Positions 46,846-59,904 of a stretch of DNA of 64,000 bases are shown one piece after another (the stretch's first letter is position 1; each line of letters starts with the position of its first letter). The notes beneath the pieces were generated by a model, which did no database searches, was not told where the DNA came from, and was given only the letters and a program-made list of their open reading frames with translations. The DNA comes from Nymphaea colorata (taxonomy: Eukaryota; Streptophyta; Magnoliopsida; Nymphaeales; Nymphaeaceae): positions 2,854,001 to 2,918,000 of the forward strand of contig NC_045148.1 in NCBI RefSeq assembly GCF_008831285.2, in the 5' to 3' direction. The position numbers were made by a program, and so were the translations under genes.

Positions 46846-49800
46846 TCAAGGCAGACCACGAGGTTACCAAAATTAGTGATAAGGATGAAGGGTTGCTAAA
46901 AACCAAGGAAACTGCCATCATCATAGTTGTATTTTTTAATGTAACCAAGACACATAACTATTGGATTACAACTATAAAGAGCCTTGACAAATCTATAAAT
47001 TATCATGAAGATCTCTCTCTAAAATTGAGCGAGTCTTTTTGACATGAGGAACTTAATTTAGAGAGTTTGACCTTTCATTGTGGATGTAGGCATATGTTAG
47101 TCAAACATGTTAAATATATTTCCTTCTCTTAACCATGAGTGCTTTCTCTCCTAAAGTTACATTTCGTTGTTCATTGGTTCACCATAGAACAACTTTCTTG
47201 GGAACCCCAAGGACATACACCCTTCACTTCTCTATTGAGAGACACCCCTCTCTTGTTCATTGAGATTAGATGCTTCCCTCTCTTTCTCACCAACCATCTA
47301 TTGAAAATGACTACATCTCTCTCTCCTTCTCCCTCTTTGAGTACTCCTCCAGATGGGTGAAGGAAGGTTTTTATGTTAGTGGAGAAGGCTAAGATAAAGA
47401 CTACAGATGACCTTACTATCATCTATCAAACATTGAAATAAAAACTATTGTGGGAACTTCATTGTAACGTTGTTGAATATCAGAGCTTTGGTGGATAGAG
47501 AGCCAAATTCTCCTCTACTCTAGTGGTCCGTTAATGAGCATAGGGTTGAGAAGCTATGGAAAGCAAGACTTACTCCTCTCTATCTTGTGGCTATAAAATT
47601 CAAGCATTTGTGCTGCTTTGCTTTTAAATGTGTCCATTTTCTCATCAAAGACAATACATATATAGGTACTATAAAATGGCTACCATTATCATGGGTATGA
47701 ACATCATAATAATTGCTTAGAGATAAAACTTATGTATCACATCATTAAAGCCATTAAGGTTAGATGAAACAAATAATTTCAACATTCTCCCGCTTGACGC
47801 AATGATATTGTCAATTATACATGCCCATGTAAAATACTTTATGAATAATTAGCTAGTCGTAAATCTATTTGATTGGTCCTTCAAGTTGTTTCTTTGTTAA
47901 ACTCTCATTTCTAAATGATAGAAAACTTTAAGCAAAATACAAATAACAACCCAGAGAATCATATGAGGTACTGAATTGTGATCACAGATAAATTGACAAA
48001 TGTTTCTCAATGCATATTATAACATCAATATATTAATAAGAAGATATAAAACATTTCTCATTATTTGACATAACACATGATTCTCAATTCTTTTCCTGGC
48101 ACAAATAATGAAAACGTAACTACATATAAAACTTAATTACCTGAATAAGATTTTATATGAACTAATGCAATTTACTCTCATCGGATCTAAATGAGACTAA
48201 ACCGGATGGTTTGTGATAAAGTCTCATATAGTGTACTCTACCATTAGGAACACATTCTCTTTTCATGAAAATTGGAGTAAGGGATGAATTTTCTATTTCA
48301 TACTTACGGTAAACTTTGTGAACATATATTTACATGATGTCATCCACTGTAGTTTGATAAGCTTCTTATGTCAAAACAAAATAATACATGTGATCAACCA
48401 TATTATCTGTGGAGAAAATGTCTCATATCTTAACTACCTTATGATGCAAAAAGCAAAGATACATTGTAATTCCCATTTTTCATGAGCATTATAGCTGAAT
48501 TTGTTTTCTAATTTATAGCAGAATTAATGTATTTTTTTCATGAGGCGAACTCCAAAACCTGATGGACTTCTTATCTAGTAAAATTTAACCTATTAATCAA
48601 GAGAGCATCCCTCATACAAGACTTTGATGGAAAAATAAATTTTCAAGGCCCTTTATATTTACTCCATTTAAGGAGGCCCTTTATATTTACTCTTTCTAAG
48701 GCAAGTACAATGGGTCATTATGGTACCACTTTGATGACAAACCTTAACATGTAAAGGTACTTTGCCTTAATTGTAACTGGTAAAATTAAGAGATTTATAC
48801 AAAACCATGACAAGTGGGCATTGTACCTTTGGGTGCTCCATGCCAAATGCTGGAGTACATGTCTCTCATTTTGTGCTACTTAAACTTCAAACATGTCGGA
48901 CTACCTTTGGGTAGCATAGATTGCTTCGACAAGTCCAAGCACAATCTTGAACTATACAAATAGTGATATAGAACACAAGATTAGTCATGCATTCAGCCAC
49001 ATTGGTGGTCACAAAAGCACACTTATCTAAGTCTTTTACCATTCTTATTGTGAATATTGTCCTTATGTATATTTGATGATCAAACAATCGAAATGTATAG
49101 ATTATTATAACATGTTTACAAAGCAGAATTCATTATCCCCTGATAATGAACCAAAAATACACAAATAATGCATAACACAAGTATAAAACCTTGAATTTGT
49201 TCAACCGTTATAGTAGTCTAAAGAACATAATTAACACATAGCAACCACTTTGGTTGCATTACCACTTGTCAATTATGTCTTCCACTCAAGATTAAGTAAC
49301 AAATATGCATGGAAAACATGTTAAGTCCATACAATGTCATGCTTTATTAATGTAAAATCAATCTTAAGTATCATATACAAAGCCATGCATAAACAATAAC
49401 AAAATTTGCTTTTAATTAACAAATAACCGATTGTGTCTCTTTATAGAGTAACCACTTAGCACTAGAAGTAAGTTTTGTAAAACTTTGTTCAGAACATATG
49501 AACTCAATTAAAACAATGTGAAACCAATCTTAAAATTTCATGAATTGGTTATAAAAGCCTTTGAATTTCATTTTGATTGTACTCCTGAACATGACAAACT
49601 TCCGTAGAGCAGTATTATCATTTCAATGAGTTGATCATAGTCTGAATATTGGCTTGCTTTATGATGATTCTTAGTCAATATGTGCCCAAACACTTTAGTG
49701 ATTATAAGCACACGTTAATTAATTAACTTACTTCAACATCTTTGAATGCCAATATTGCATCCCTTCAATACCATGATTTTAACCATCATGCATGTAGAAC

Positions 49801-50229
49801 ATACTTAATTATGTGCAATCACGTAAAATACCATATGAACAATGACCCATGACCGTGATTCAAAATTCAATATAATATATGTGGCAGACATACTTTTGTG
49901 TTGCCTTCCAAAATGTCTTGAATTGATGATACCGTAGATTAACCGACTTCAAAAACTATATGGACCACTTTGAGATCATCTGAATTGGTTTCAATACCTT
50001 ATGCTCCTATTAAGACTACCTTGGGCCAGTTTCAGAACCTCATGAACTGGGCAAGAAACCAAGAAATGTCACAAAATCGGAATGGCCTGGTTCTATATTC
50101 TTCATGCAGCATATACGCTAGGTCCTAGAAAGATCAAAGCTGGAATATGAGCACCGCAAAATCCCATTTTTATGGATCTTTAATTCCAATAGACTTAAAA
50201 CTTTGTGATCCAGATGTTACTGATCGTAC
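46846..50229. other. AT-rich sequence, no gene seen
   Basis: Probably includes the 3' LTR of the copia relic just after 46.85 kb and other decayed DNA. At 48648-48699 the word GGCCCTTTATATTTACTC is duplicated in tandem. Short frames have no resemblance to known proteins. Confidence 0.3.
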
Positions 50230-51730
50230 ATCAAGGATTCTAAATTAGATACTTACCTAAGCTAGAACAAGCTGGACAGCATCATGAATTCATTATCCAA
50301 ATCCAGCTCGACCTAGGTTAGAAGACGATCAGACTTTAGTGCTGATCCATACCTCTTTGGATCTGCCATGGTATCCCAACTCAAATAAACATTCATGCTT
50401 CAATGCAAGATCTAGAATCCAAGTTTCGCTCATAACTGGATTCTTTCTAGTAACTTTATTGGATCCAGTTTGGGCAAGGTCCTACCCAAAAATCCAAATG
50501 GGAAAACCAACTCAAATATTCCATATCTAAAATCTATAACCTGGATCCATATCCATAGTACTCAAAAATCGATTCATTTTACTTTATTGGATCCATCAAG
50601 GCATGTATCCGGGTTGCTACAGATCCAATTATATATACCATAGTCGAGTTCAAAAATAGTTCCAAGCCTTCATGAACAGTACAAAACAATAAAATTCCAG
50701 TTGATGAATGAAGCAATCTAGCTCTTATGAACCAAGAACCAATATAGGATACAGTGAATTGGCTCCACTATATTGATTCATCTTTATGACATGGACTCTA
50801 AAGATGTTAGATCCAAACTCTATGACCAAACTCAATTAAACCAAATGAACCCCAAACAAATCTGAGTAAGGCTCCAAAACAAGTTGGATGATTGGGTCAA
50901 AACAAACATGGATCCACATACAAGAATCCAACATCCTTACCTGAATTTTCACCAAATAGATCTGGCTACCCAGATGACCATATTCAAATTCAAATCTGAT
51001 CCCCGATTTGTTATTGGATCTAGGTTCCAGTCCTTAAATGAATCCAGGTTGTAAATTAGTTGGATTTGGATCCTAGATTACCCAAACTTGATCCATTTTA
51101 TTTTATTAATTCAATTTAACTCGAAGTCTAAGCCAAACCCAAGCACAAAACCCAGATTCAATCTTAATGATCCCAGGTCAAATCCCATCTACACATCTAA
51201 ATTTAAGTTATGGATAAAGGATCCAATCTTTTAACTGGATCCAACTTGTAAATTAAGAATCTATATGCTAGACACTTGAAGACTGATTCACATTACCTTG
51301 TTGGATCTGGTCTCCTGATGTGGTTCTCGTAACCCATTATTTAAAGTAGGTTGATTTCAACATGTTATGCAGATTCCAAAAAAAAAAAACATTAATCCAT
51401 ATCTATTTTAAACCAAATGGATCTGAGTCAACAGAAAGACCGGTTTCTGACTCAAAATTTGATCCTTAATTCTTTATTTGCATCTGAAAAAAGGAGCCTG
51501 ATTAAATCGTGAACTTCAAATTCAATTTAAATGAAAGTGAATATGAGTCCAATGTGTGGACATAGACCCCAACATGATCCATGACACTTTATTGGATCTT
51601 ACAGGCCAAAATTAGTCTGTGAACAATCTGCTTGGATTTTTTTTTTAGTCTAGAATCCACATTCTCGAACCTAAAGTTCAGGTCCAAATGTTAACCAAAA
51701 TGGATTTGGGTCGATTTGCTTGTAACCAGT
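50230..51730. repeat. GGATC-rich degenerate repeat block
   Basis: The word TTATTGGATC (or close variants) recurs near 50455, 50583, 51015, 51298 and 51589. The last three are spaced about 285-290 bases. ATCCAAAT, GATCCAA and CCAGGT words fill the gaps. It could be an old tandem array or a decayed long repeat. There is no coding sequence. Confidence 0.4.
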
Positions 51731-52967
51731 CTATAGGTGTCCGTATCTGACATCATAAACTTATTAAAGCATAACAACTAAATTAACTAAAGCAAATGTC
51801 TCTTTCCTGCTGGAACTCTGAGTCTGCTGATGTGACCCCTTCTTATTTAAAAAATAATAAATTGAAGCAATAACAATAATAATAAATGGGCATTTTCAGT
51901 TTAATATTTAAATTCATTATTTAACCCGTTATTTTCTTTTAGTTAATGGGTAGTTTATATTCCCCCATTTTTAGCCATTCTCTTTGTGGTACTAGTGGTG
52001 GGGAGGCAACTACCTCAAACTTTTAATAAAAAGTAATGTTTGTGAGAGAAAGCGTGTCCTTTCCTTCACTTTTTCATCTGTATTTCTATTTCATATTCTT
52101 CGGCGGGTGTAGTGGATCTGTTCCAATGGGTACGGTTGTCTCTCTTTGTTTTTAGCTTGTTCAATTGCATGGGTAGCCAGTGTGCATGCCTTATTTAAAT
52201 GAAAAATGTGGATCTTATACTTGCAGGAGATTGTATCTCCCAAGGGATTGTTTGGGGGAGTTACCATCATATACATTTGACTCAAAGATTGAATCTGCTT
52301 CATTTTTAGAGCAGATGCATAAAATAGTAATATTGTTATTGTTCCCAAACAATCTCTAAGATGTCTCATGAATCGCAGATCCATAAAACATTTGTTATGG
52401 TGTTTTATGAATCTTTCCTGTTTTTTGAGACAAGTTCATGTAGTAACAAAGTGCTATTGTAGTCAAACTGCTTTTAAAGAAAAAGTATGAACACTTTATC
52501 AGTATTTTATAAATCTGACCTAAAGATAGGAATAGTTTTATGGAACTCATGTTCTATTGCTTCCTTAATTTGCCTCAAATTTTAATGCAGATTCATGGAA
52601 CATCTATATAGCATTTCTACTACCAAACGTCTTTTAAGAGTATATATCCACATTGTCTCCTTATTGGGTTTCCATTATGTCTCAATATGTCATTTGTTTG
52701 TGCATGATTAATATCTGTATGATGTTGGCTCTGCCGTTGGATTCATTGTTCACTCGTGTGGTAGGGAAATCAAAATTTTGGTTATATATATACCAAGTCA
52801 TCTAACCAGGGTCATTCATGTAAAGCAGATAGATGATTGAATGAAAAACAAAGAAAAAATATATAATAATACTAAATAACCAAAATATTCATCATCTTTT
52901 TTTTTCTTGTTTTTCTTTTGTTGATTGCATGGCCATGTGACTTAAAAAAACGAGATTCACAATTCAG
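51731..52967. other. no gene seen
   Basis: AT-rich. A minus-strand frame at 52091-52384 has no domain support. Confidence 0.3.

Positions 52968-53043
<76 letters not shown>
52968..53043. repeat. (TC)n(TA)n compound microsatellite
   Basis: About 13 TC units then about 24 TA units. Confidence 0.95.
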
Positions 53044-53046
<3 letters not shown>

Positions 53047-54019
53047 TTTGAAACCCTCCATCCTCTTGCAACCCACCACCTAAGTCATTGCGTTGAACAG
53101 CATGTTTAATCACATCAACCTCATATAATACATTGGATGACTATGATTAAAGAGAACTTCAAATGGCCGGAGGATTTTAAGAGTGGCACATGGGGTTTGG
53201 CCAGTGCCGTGCAGTCGGTGGCCTCGTACAGTGGCCGGAGATGGCCAGATCGGCCATGGAAACTCATGGCTGAGCTTGAAAGAGAAGAGAGAGAAAGTGA
53301 CTGGGAAAAATGAGGGTGAAACGTGCGCAGGAAGGTATTCATGTTCTTAAAGAAAAAGTTTGAAACTAGCCCCCGTATTTACATGAATTTTCAAAAACAC
53401 CGTGGAGTCTTTTACGGCTTGTCCGGCCTCTCTTTTTCGAAGAAATAATTACAAAAAGGAGGAAATGATTTCCATGTTATGCCGCTAACACGGAAACTGT
53501 GTTCCCAAGATTTAACTCGAGGGGCATTTTTTGGCCCACGCTACATTTTATTTGTTACATGGTCCCTTATTCCCTTATTGTGAGCCATAACATATAACCT
53601 GTTTGACAAAAGAGGTTTGTGATCCTATTTTTCACAAATCTGAGAAAATATATGCTCCTTTTAAATTAAATATGTTCGTTTAAATTAAAAACAGGACCCC
53701 AAGCTCGAAAACTTACATGCTTTTCTTTTACAAATTTGAGAAGGTGGGTTCTCAGGCATGTTTTTTGCTAAATTAATTTAAATTCTAGCTTCATATCCAA
53801 ACAGAGTTGAACTTTGAGGAATGGCTCTCTAAAACCTGTTTAATTTCATTAATTGTAAAAGAATGATCATGCCCAAATTTGTTAGTGTTTTCAACTAAAC
53901 TTGATCTTGATCTAGATTTAGTTCTAGTTTTATTAATTTCACTAAATGGTATATGACTACATTAATTTCTATGATTGATTCCACATGTCATGATTTTGAA
54001 ATAAACTATTCCCAATTAT
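53044..54019. other. no gene seen
   Basis: Slightly GC-richer at 53160-53290, otherwise AT-rich. No domain is recognised. Confidence 0.3.
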
Positions 54020-55300
54020 ATAAAGGACATGGAGTACAAAGAAACCCTAGGGCTGGATCTGGATCCAGTTTATTTTAAAATAAATATCTTGGTTCAGATT
54101 TTAGTTAATCTACAAAAGTTTGGTTTTAAATATGATTTCAAATTAGTTCTACTTCTATCAATATATTTTTTTAATAATTGTTGGTTTCATTCATGTTGTC
54201 CTGGAAACGTGAGCTTGTGAAAATTGTCTTTGAAATAGACTAACCTTAATAGATCAAAATGAGATTTGATCCACGGCTAATCATGGTCGAATTTTCTATT
54301 CTTTCAAGTTTTAACTTTTTTAAAAAATGACCATGATCAAGATATTCTAAACATAAATATATTTGGGCTAAAACGTGTTCTATTTTAATAAAACCGCTTT
54401 TGAATGTTAATGTTTGGCTGGGGGATTTGATATCTTTTACGGATTTGATCAAGAAACCTTAATATTTGTTTTTAAAGTTGAAATAATTATTTTAGCACTT
54501 GAACTTGGTTTTATGAGTTATTTTCTCTTGAATTGATGCTCAAATAGTTTTTTTATATGATTCCAATTGTGATTTGGATCCAACTTGTTATAAAAATTAT
54601 ATATATATATTAGTTTCTTTTAATAGATTTTAGAATAGGACCAATTGTTTCGAACATATGTAGTTGGTCATTGTGAATGGATTCAATATGAATTCAATTT
54701 GTTTAAACAAATTTTATATTTTAGTTGTGAACATGTTTGGATTTGGAATCCATTTGCTTTAAACATAGATGTTTCATTGTGAAAAGTTCTAGATACAGAT
54801 TTAACTTATTTATAATTTACAGATTATGGTTCTCGTAGACGTAGTATTTAGATTAAACTTGTTTTGGAATTAGATATTTTATTTGTTGTGGAAGGTTTGG
54901 AACATGGATCTGTTGGATCTAGGTCTGAGTTATTTTGAAATACATACACTATGTTCATTTCTTGTTATACTTGGATCTAAGCTTGAGTTGTCTTAGTATA
55001 AACATAGTTGAAACTTATTCCTCTTGAAAATAGAAATATATTAGCAGCAAAATAGATTTTGAATTTGATGATTTGTTTTGGACATGCATATATTTAAGTA
55101 TACTAGCTGTGTTCTATTTTTATAAATCATGAATTCAAATTTTGAGAACATAAAATGAGTTTGAGATAAACTAGTGGATATGGACATGGATATCATGTGA
55201 TTTGGTTGCATCTAATTGACTTGGATATATGTGTGTGTGTGTGTGTGTGCACATTAGTTGTTGTCAATTCATGTGGATCTGATTTTGACTTATTTTAAAT
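54020..55300. repeat. second GGATC-rich degenerate repeat block
   Basis: Variants of GGATCT/GGATCC followed 5-15 bases later by TTATTTTAAA-like words occur near 54055, 54575, 54737, 54915, 54971 and 55277. The pattern resembles 50230-51730 in vocabulary. A (TG)n tract lies at 55230-55249. Confidence 0.35.
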
Positions 55301-56242
55301 TATTTATAGGCTTGCAGCATGCCCTCGTATGGAGTTCTAGCATGATAACATGATAGATATGATTGAACTTATATTTAGATCTAAGACTAGGTAATTGCAT
55401 TGTAGAAAAAACATCCTAATCATGTCATGCTATTCAACTTGGTTTCATTTTAAGTATGGAGTAATGCATAATTAGCATTTGTAAAGAGGGTTATAGATAA
55501 ATTTGTCTCAGTTCAAGACTTACATATATGTTCCCGTGATCTTGCTAAATTATGGGTCTATTTAAATTTAGATTTGAGATTCATGTTCCTGTGAGAGTTA
55601 ATCCTAATGGCCTTTCTTATGTCAATTGTTGCAATTTGTACATGCTATGTGAAATGTCTATAAATGTTGAGAACATGCGATGAATGAATCACATAATCAA
55701 AACGTATATGCATTAAAGGCATGCTTAAATATCTGATTTAAACAATGAATGCTCATAATAATTAATGCACAATCTGGCTGACCATTTATGGTCCGAACTA
55801 CTCACTGAAACAATGTGGCATGATTTCTTGTGGCATGATGAAGGAGTAGGAGGTTTGCCTTTCAATGAGTGATGTTAGTGGAGGTTAGGTATGTCTCATT
55901 CTTCCATTCTCTCTCTTTCATTTTATTATTTAATTTCCTAGTTTATATCTCTTGCTTTCATGCATAAATTATATGGCTTCTCTTTTGTTAATCACAATAC
56001 ACGCAGGTTCATGCATTTGCATTTGTGGAATCGTCGGCATGGCCCCAAAGGCCCAACTCGGTATTCTTCTATTTCACCCTATAGAGTGGGTAGGGAGCAT
56101 TTGTATTTCTCTGCTATCAGCCTTGCTACCGCTGTAGGGCTACTCCAAGGCGCCTACATGGAGCGGACACAGCCTTGGGCTGCACCATCCCCATTGTCGT
56201 GACTTGCCTTAGGGGTTAAGGGTGTGGTTTGGCCAAGCTTAT
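55301..56242. other. flank of the chromovirus, no gene seen
   Basis: AT-rich, then GC-richer from about 56000. The plus-strand frame 55960-56202 has no recognisable domain. The last five bases before the LTR, CTTAT, would be half of the element's target duplication. The other half lies beyond the window. Confidence 0.35.
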
Positions 56243-57985
56243 TGTTGGCGCCGGTCTGCCGATGGGTGTCGAGAGGCTGACTCCAACCTTTTTCCCACGG
56301 ATCACGCTCGGCAGATTGAAGGTGTTTCGTGTTGTAGTGATTGAGAAGTGCACAGATGAACGTGAAACTCTCGGGTGAAACAGGGGAAGCGACCAATGAT
56401 CAGTTGGAGGGGAAATCAGCACAGAGTGATGCTCTGGATCGATGGTGGAGTGCGGGGGAATGATCACGGTGAGGAGGCGGGTGGTTGGTGATCATAAGTT
56501 GTCGGTGTCTACTAGGGAGCTCGCCAGTAACCAATGGAACAGTGCTACGGGTTCCAGAGATCTTACCGCAGGCAGACGATGGAGTGGATGCGTCTGATGG
56601 TGGCCGAATGTAGGGGGAAATGCATCGGAAAGGATTTGAGGGACAGAGCCTTTGGGCGACGCCGGAAAGAGCTCCTAGAGCCGGAAGTTGCAGGAAATCT
56701 GCTAACGAATAGAGACATGTCGTTTCCAACAATGAAGGGATCGATGAACAAAGGAAGAGAGGGAAAGAAAACCAGAATGGCTATTTGATCAAAATCGTGG
56801 AACAACCTCTGGGAAGAATGTCCAGGAATTTCAAACACGCAGCCAGAGAAGATCAAAACGCCCTTACAAAGCGGGAGGAAGAAAGGAGAAAGCGATGGGC
56901 ACAGCTTGCTCGTGCGAGCACATGTGACCACCCGACCACCAATCTGATTCAACAACCCTGTCCAACTAGTTCGGTTTATAGCAAATCGCTCAGGTCTCCC
57001 CAAAAACCCGGGTCACTAACCGACTCAAAGAAGAATGGATCCGGACCCAGTCCGAAACCCCCCAAAAAGCCCATATCCACAAGGCTGCAACTAGATCTGA
57101 ATCTATAAAATCTGCGGTCCAATCCGTAATACAAAGTCCCTACTCGTGTCTGGATAAACCCCAGGAATGTCTCGCTATGGTGCCCTCCCTCGCTCGGCGT
57201 ATCCCACCTCACCATTGAGTGAGTCCCGTCGAATTGGGTTGGTTGCTCTCCAGTGTGTCCCGTCGTGGTGTCATAACTCAGACGGCGTATCCCATCATAC
57301 CGCTGGATGAGTCCCGCCATGGTTCCCCAACCGTGTCCTGCCTACGTCGCCATGGTTGTGCCTCTCCCTGCTCGGCGTGTCCCGCTTAGAGAACGCGTTG
57401 GTCGCATCCTCCTCTTCTCATCGTGTCCCGAGCGGCACACCAACGTATCCTACCCGGTCAGAAGCTGATCGAGCTCGCCTCAGTCTCTCACCTGCGTCTG
57501 CGTGCAGTTGGGTCGAGTGGGCTCGACCAGAATGGCCGAAGTCTAAGGCGCGACTGTAAGGCCCTGCCCCAGAGCTAGGCCAACCTTGGTCCTGTCCGCT
57601 GAAGGCCCATAGCCTCCCTTCTCTGAATCCGCCTCCACGTAGTCTTCCTTGAGTGAAACCAAAGGACGTGTGTTAGCCTCACAACGCCTTTGAGTACGTT
57701 GAGCACCTTGTCCGAGCAAATCCTTAGCCTCCCTTGCGAAAGGACTGTCTGCCCTAAGCTCTCGGCCTGTGAGTATAACCTCACTCACTACTGGGCTATG
57801 TATCCCATCTTTACTGATAGCCTCCCCGAGCTTTTGCCTGAGTGAAATCCCCACTGAGTGGGCTGATAACCTCTCCTTGCACTGGAGGCAATTTTGTGGT
57901 GCCCGATGGCAGCGATTGGTCCTTCAGTGATCCTTCCCATCTCGATAAAGGTGGCTCTCGCAGCCGCGCCTAGAGGGCTGTAACA
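56243..57985 (-). repeat. 3' LTR of the chromovirus (1743 bp)
   Basis: The boundary at 56243 is fixed by the match with 63211 (both TGTTGGCG on the plus strand). The boundary at 57985 is fixed by the terminal CA directly beside the polypurine tract. GTGTCCCG/GTCCCGCC words cluster at 57200-57440. Open frames on both strands are spurious. Confidence 0.88.
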
Positions 57986-57999
57986 ATTCCTCCCCCTTT
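57986..57999 (-). promoter_or_regulatory. polypurine tract
   Basis: The minus strand reads AAAGGGGGAGGAAT immediately before the 3' LTR start TGTTACAG. It primes plus-strand DNA synthesis in LTR retrotransposons. It overlaps the end of the chromodomain frame. Confidence 0.85.
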
Positions 58000-58175
58000 A
58001 GATGGAGCCTGCCCCCAGCTCCTATCATCAGATACCACTCTCCAAGGGAATTAGCCTCTTCCCAGGTCGGCCCTCCTTCTTGGCCATCCAATTCAATCAA
58101 GTACTCGCGGCATAGTTCTCTATCCCTTCGCACCCTGCGTCTGCGTAAAACTCATCGTGGTAGTGGCGGTTCATC
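57990..58175 (-). pseudogene. chromodomain at the end of pol
   Basis: The frame reads RRVRRDRELCREYLIELDG, then GGPTWEEANSLGEW. The Y-L-I-E-LDG and TWEE motifs are the core of a chromodomain, which directs chromovirus integrases to chromatin in this clade. It runs into the polypurine tract. It is out of frame with the integrase C-terminus because a stop after HVGRLKPYR separates them. Confidence 0.75.
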
Positions 58176-58199
58176 GGTGACCTCTTCGGTAGTCATGGG

Positions 58200-59004
58200 T
58201 GGTCATCGATATGGTTTGAGACGCCCAACGTGGTACACTGGATGAACCTTTGATTGACTTGGTAGCTCCAAACGGTAGGTTCCTTCCCATGGTGCGCCTC
58301 CACCTTGTAGGGTCTGTAGTTCCTTGGTAGGAGCTTGGAGTAGGGCCTACCAAATAGAGTTTTCTGCCTCCTAGGTAGCCACTTAAGCCACACCCAATCT
58401 CCCACTGAAAACTCATGTTCAGCCCTTCTCTTGTTGTGTTGTTGTTGCATACAGTTTCTTGCACTTTCTAGTTTGTGTGAAGGACTCGAAGTACCTCATC
58501 GCGGTCTAGAACTGCCTGCTCATGGTCTTCCTCCCCAACTAAGCCCGACTCATAACTCCTCAATGTTGGGGGAGGGCGACCATAAACAGTTTGGTAGGGG
58601 GACATTTTGATGGATGTGTGTGGGCTGGTGTTATATGCCCACTCACCTCAGGACAGGTACTTCACCCAAGTGGAAGGTCGATGACCAGCGAAGCTCCGAA
58701 GATAAGTCTCAATGGTGCAATTAACAACTTCTGTTTGCCCGTCAGTCTATGGGTGATGGGTAGAGCTGAACAGCACCCTATTCTCAACAAGTCGCGTATA
58801 TTCCCTCCAAAAATCACTCACAAACACGCTGTCCCTATCACATACCATGGTGTGAGGCATCCCATGGTGTCTTCCAACCCAATCCTGATATGTCTCTGCC
58901 ACTAACCTTGCTAATACATGCAAGGCAAGGCTGCAAAGTGCCCATGTTTCGTCAACCTATCGATCACAACCAAAATGGCCTCCTTTCCTTCGAAGTGAGG
59001 CATA
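58200..59004 (-). pseudogene. integrase, missing its N-terminal third
   Basis: Starts abruptly with EGKEAILVVIDRLTKHGHF. Then come TMVCDRDSVFVSDFWREYTR (second catalytic Asp region), HHP-TDGQTEVVN (catalytic Glu, one stop), WVKYLS-GEWAYNTSPH and YGRPPPTLRSY. The C-terminal domain follows: EFSVGDWVWLKWLPRRQKTL, and after a frameshift WEGTYRLELPSQSKVHPVYH. The zinc finger and the first catalytic Asp are absent, deleted together with RNase H. Confidence 0.85.
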
Positions 59005-59374
59005 GCAACTCACTAGCCATGTGGATCTGAAAGTAGCCGGACTTCAAATCTATTTTGGAGAAGTATTGCGCTCCAGTAAGCTCATCAAGCAACTCATCTA
59101 TTACTGGAATAAGATGTTTATCCTTGAGGGTTGCCTCGTTGAATGCTCGGTAATCTATGTAAAAATGCCATGTCTTGTCGTGCTTCTTAACCAGCAAAAC
59201 CAGTGACGAAAATGCACTGCTCGAAGGTCGGATCAAACCATCCTTAAGCATATCCTTAACTTGGTGTTCCAGCTCCGCTTTTTGTGCGTGGGCATACCTA
59301 TAGGGTCGAACACTCACGACTGTAGTTTCTGGTAGGAGATGAATGCGGTGATCATGTGATCTAGGAGGGGGCAT
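59005..59374 (-). pseudogene. reverse transcriptase, N-terminal half only
   Basis: Reads MPPPRSHDHRIHLLPETTVV, then IRPSSSAFSSLVLLVKKHDK, YIDYRAFNEATLKDKHLIPV and YFSKIDLKSGYFQIHM. FSKIDLKSGY is the first catalytic Asp block. The YADD box, thumb and all of RNase H are missing. About ten codons after QIHM the sequence passes into integrase. The LPPPR-HDH opening and VRPYRY words fit chromoviruses of the Tekay/Reina/Galadriel group; the exact lineage needs a tree. Confidence 0.88.
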
Positions 59375-59599
59375 CCCCTTCGGCTCTTGGAAGACATTCG
59401 TATATTCACCTAAGAGGAGAGAAATGGAACGAGTATCTCCTTCTGCTCGGTAGGCTCTTTACCTTAGTAAGTCAGCAGCAAATAGGTGGGTTCTTGGGCT
59501 TGTAGTGCCTGTAACGCCTTTTTGGGGGACTAGCTAGTCTATAGCCTTGATCAAAGGTTCACTCCTTCACAAACTTCTCGGCAGGGTACCCGGGCGCTA

Positions 59600-59740
59600 T
59601 CTCACATCATCACCTCAAATGGGGGGTGAGCCTTCATCACACACCTTGTGGCTGTGGCAACCGATTGACTGATAAACTTGTGGGCGGCCCCCGGTGTCCA
59701 CCAAGGCTAAGCCCTCCAATGATTCCTTCCACCCTCATGG
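59600..59740 (-). pseudogene. retropepsin-type protease segment
   Basis: Frames join as MRVEGIIGG, then LALVDTG, then AAHKFISQSVATATRC after a one-base shift in a G run. VDTGA is the aspartic-protease active site of Ty3/gypsy elements. The protein is out of frame at the active site. Confidence 0.75.
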
Positions 59741-59904
59741 GGTTATGAGTGGGAGTACACGACATGGAAAAATAGGCTTGTGACACTTCTTCTTGCTGTC
59801 TTGGGAAATCCTCTTCCTCCTCGGCTCTCTCACCATGACAAGGGCTCTCCTCGTGTACCAGTTGTCTCTCATCTCCCTCAATAACTTGATAGATCATGAG
59901 AGCC

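Noticed and set aside
56563-57003. 146-codon minus-strand frame and overlapping frames
   Set aside because: Entirely inside the 3' LTR. The equivalent part of the 5' LTR does not keep the frame intact.
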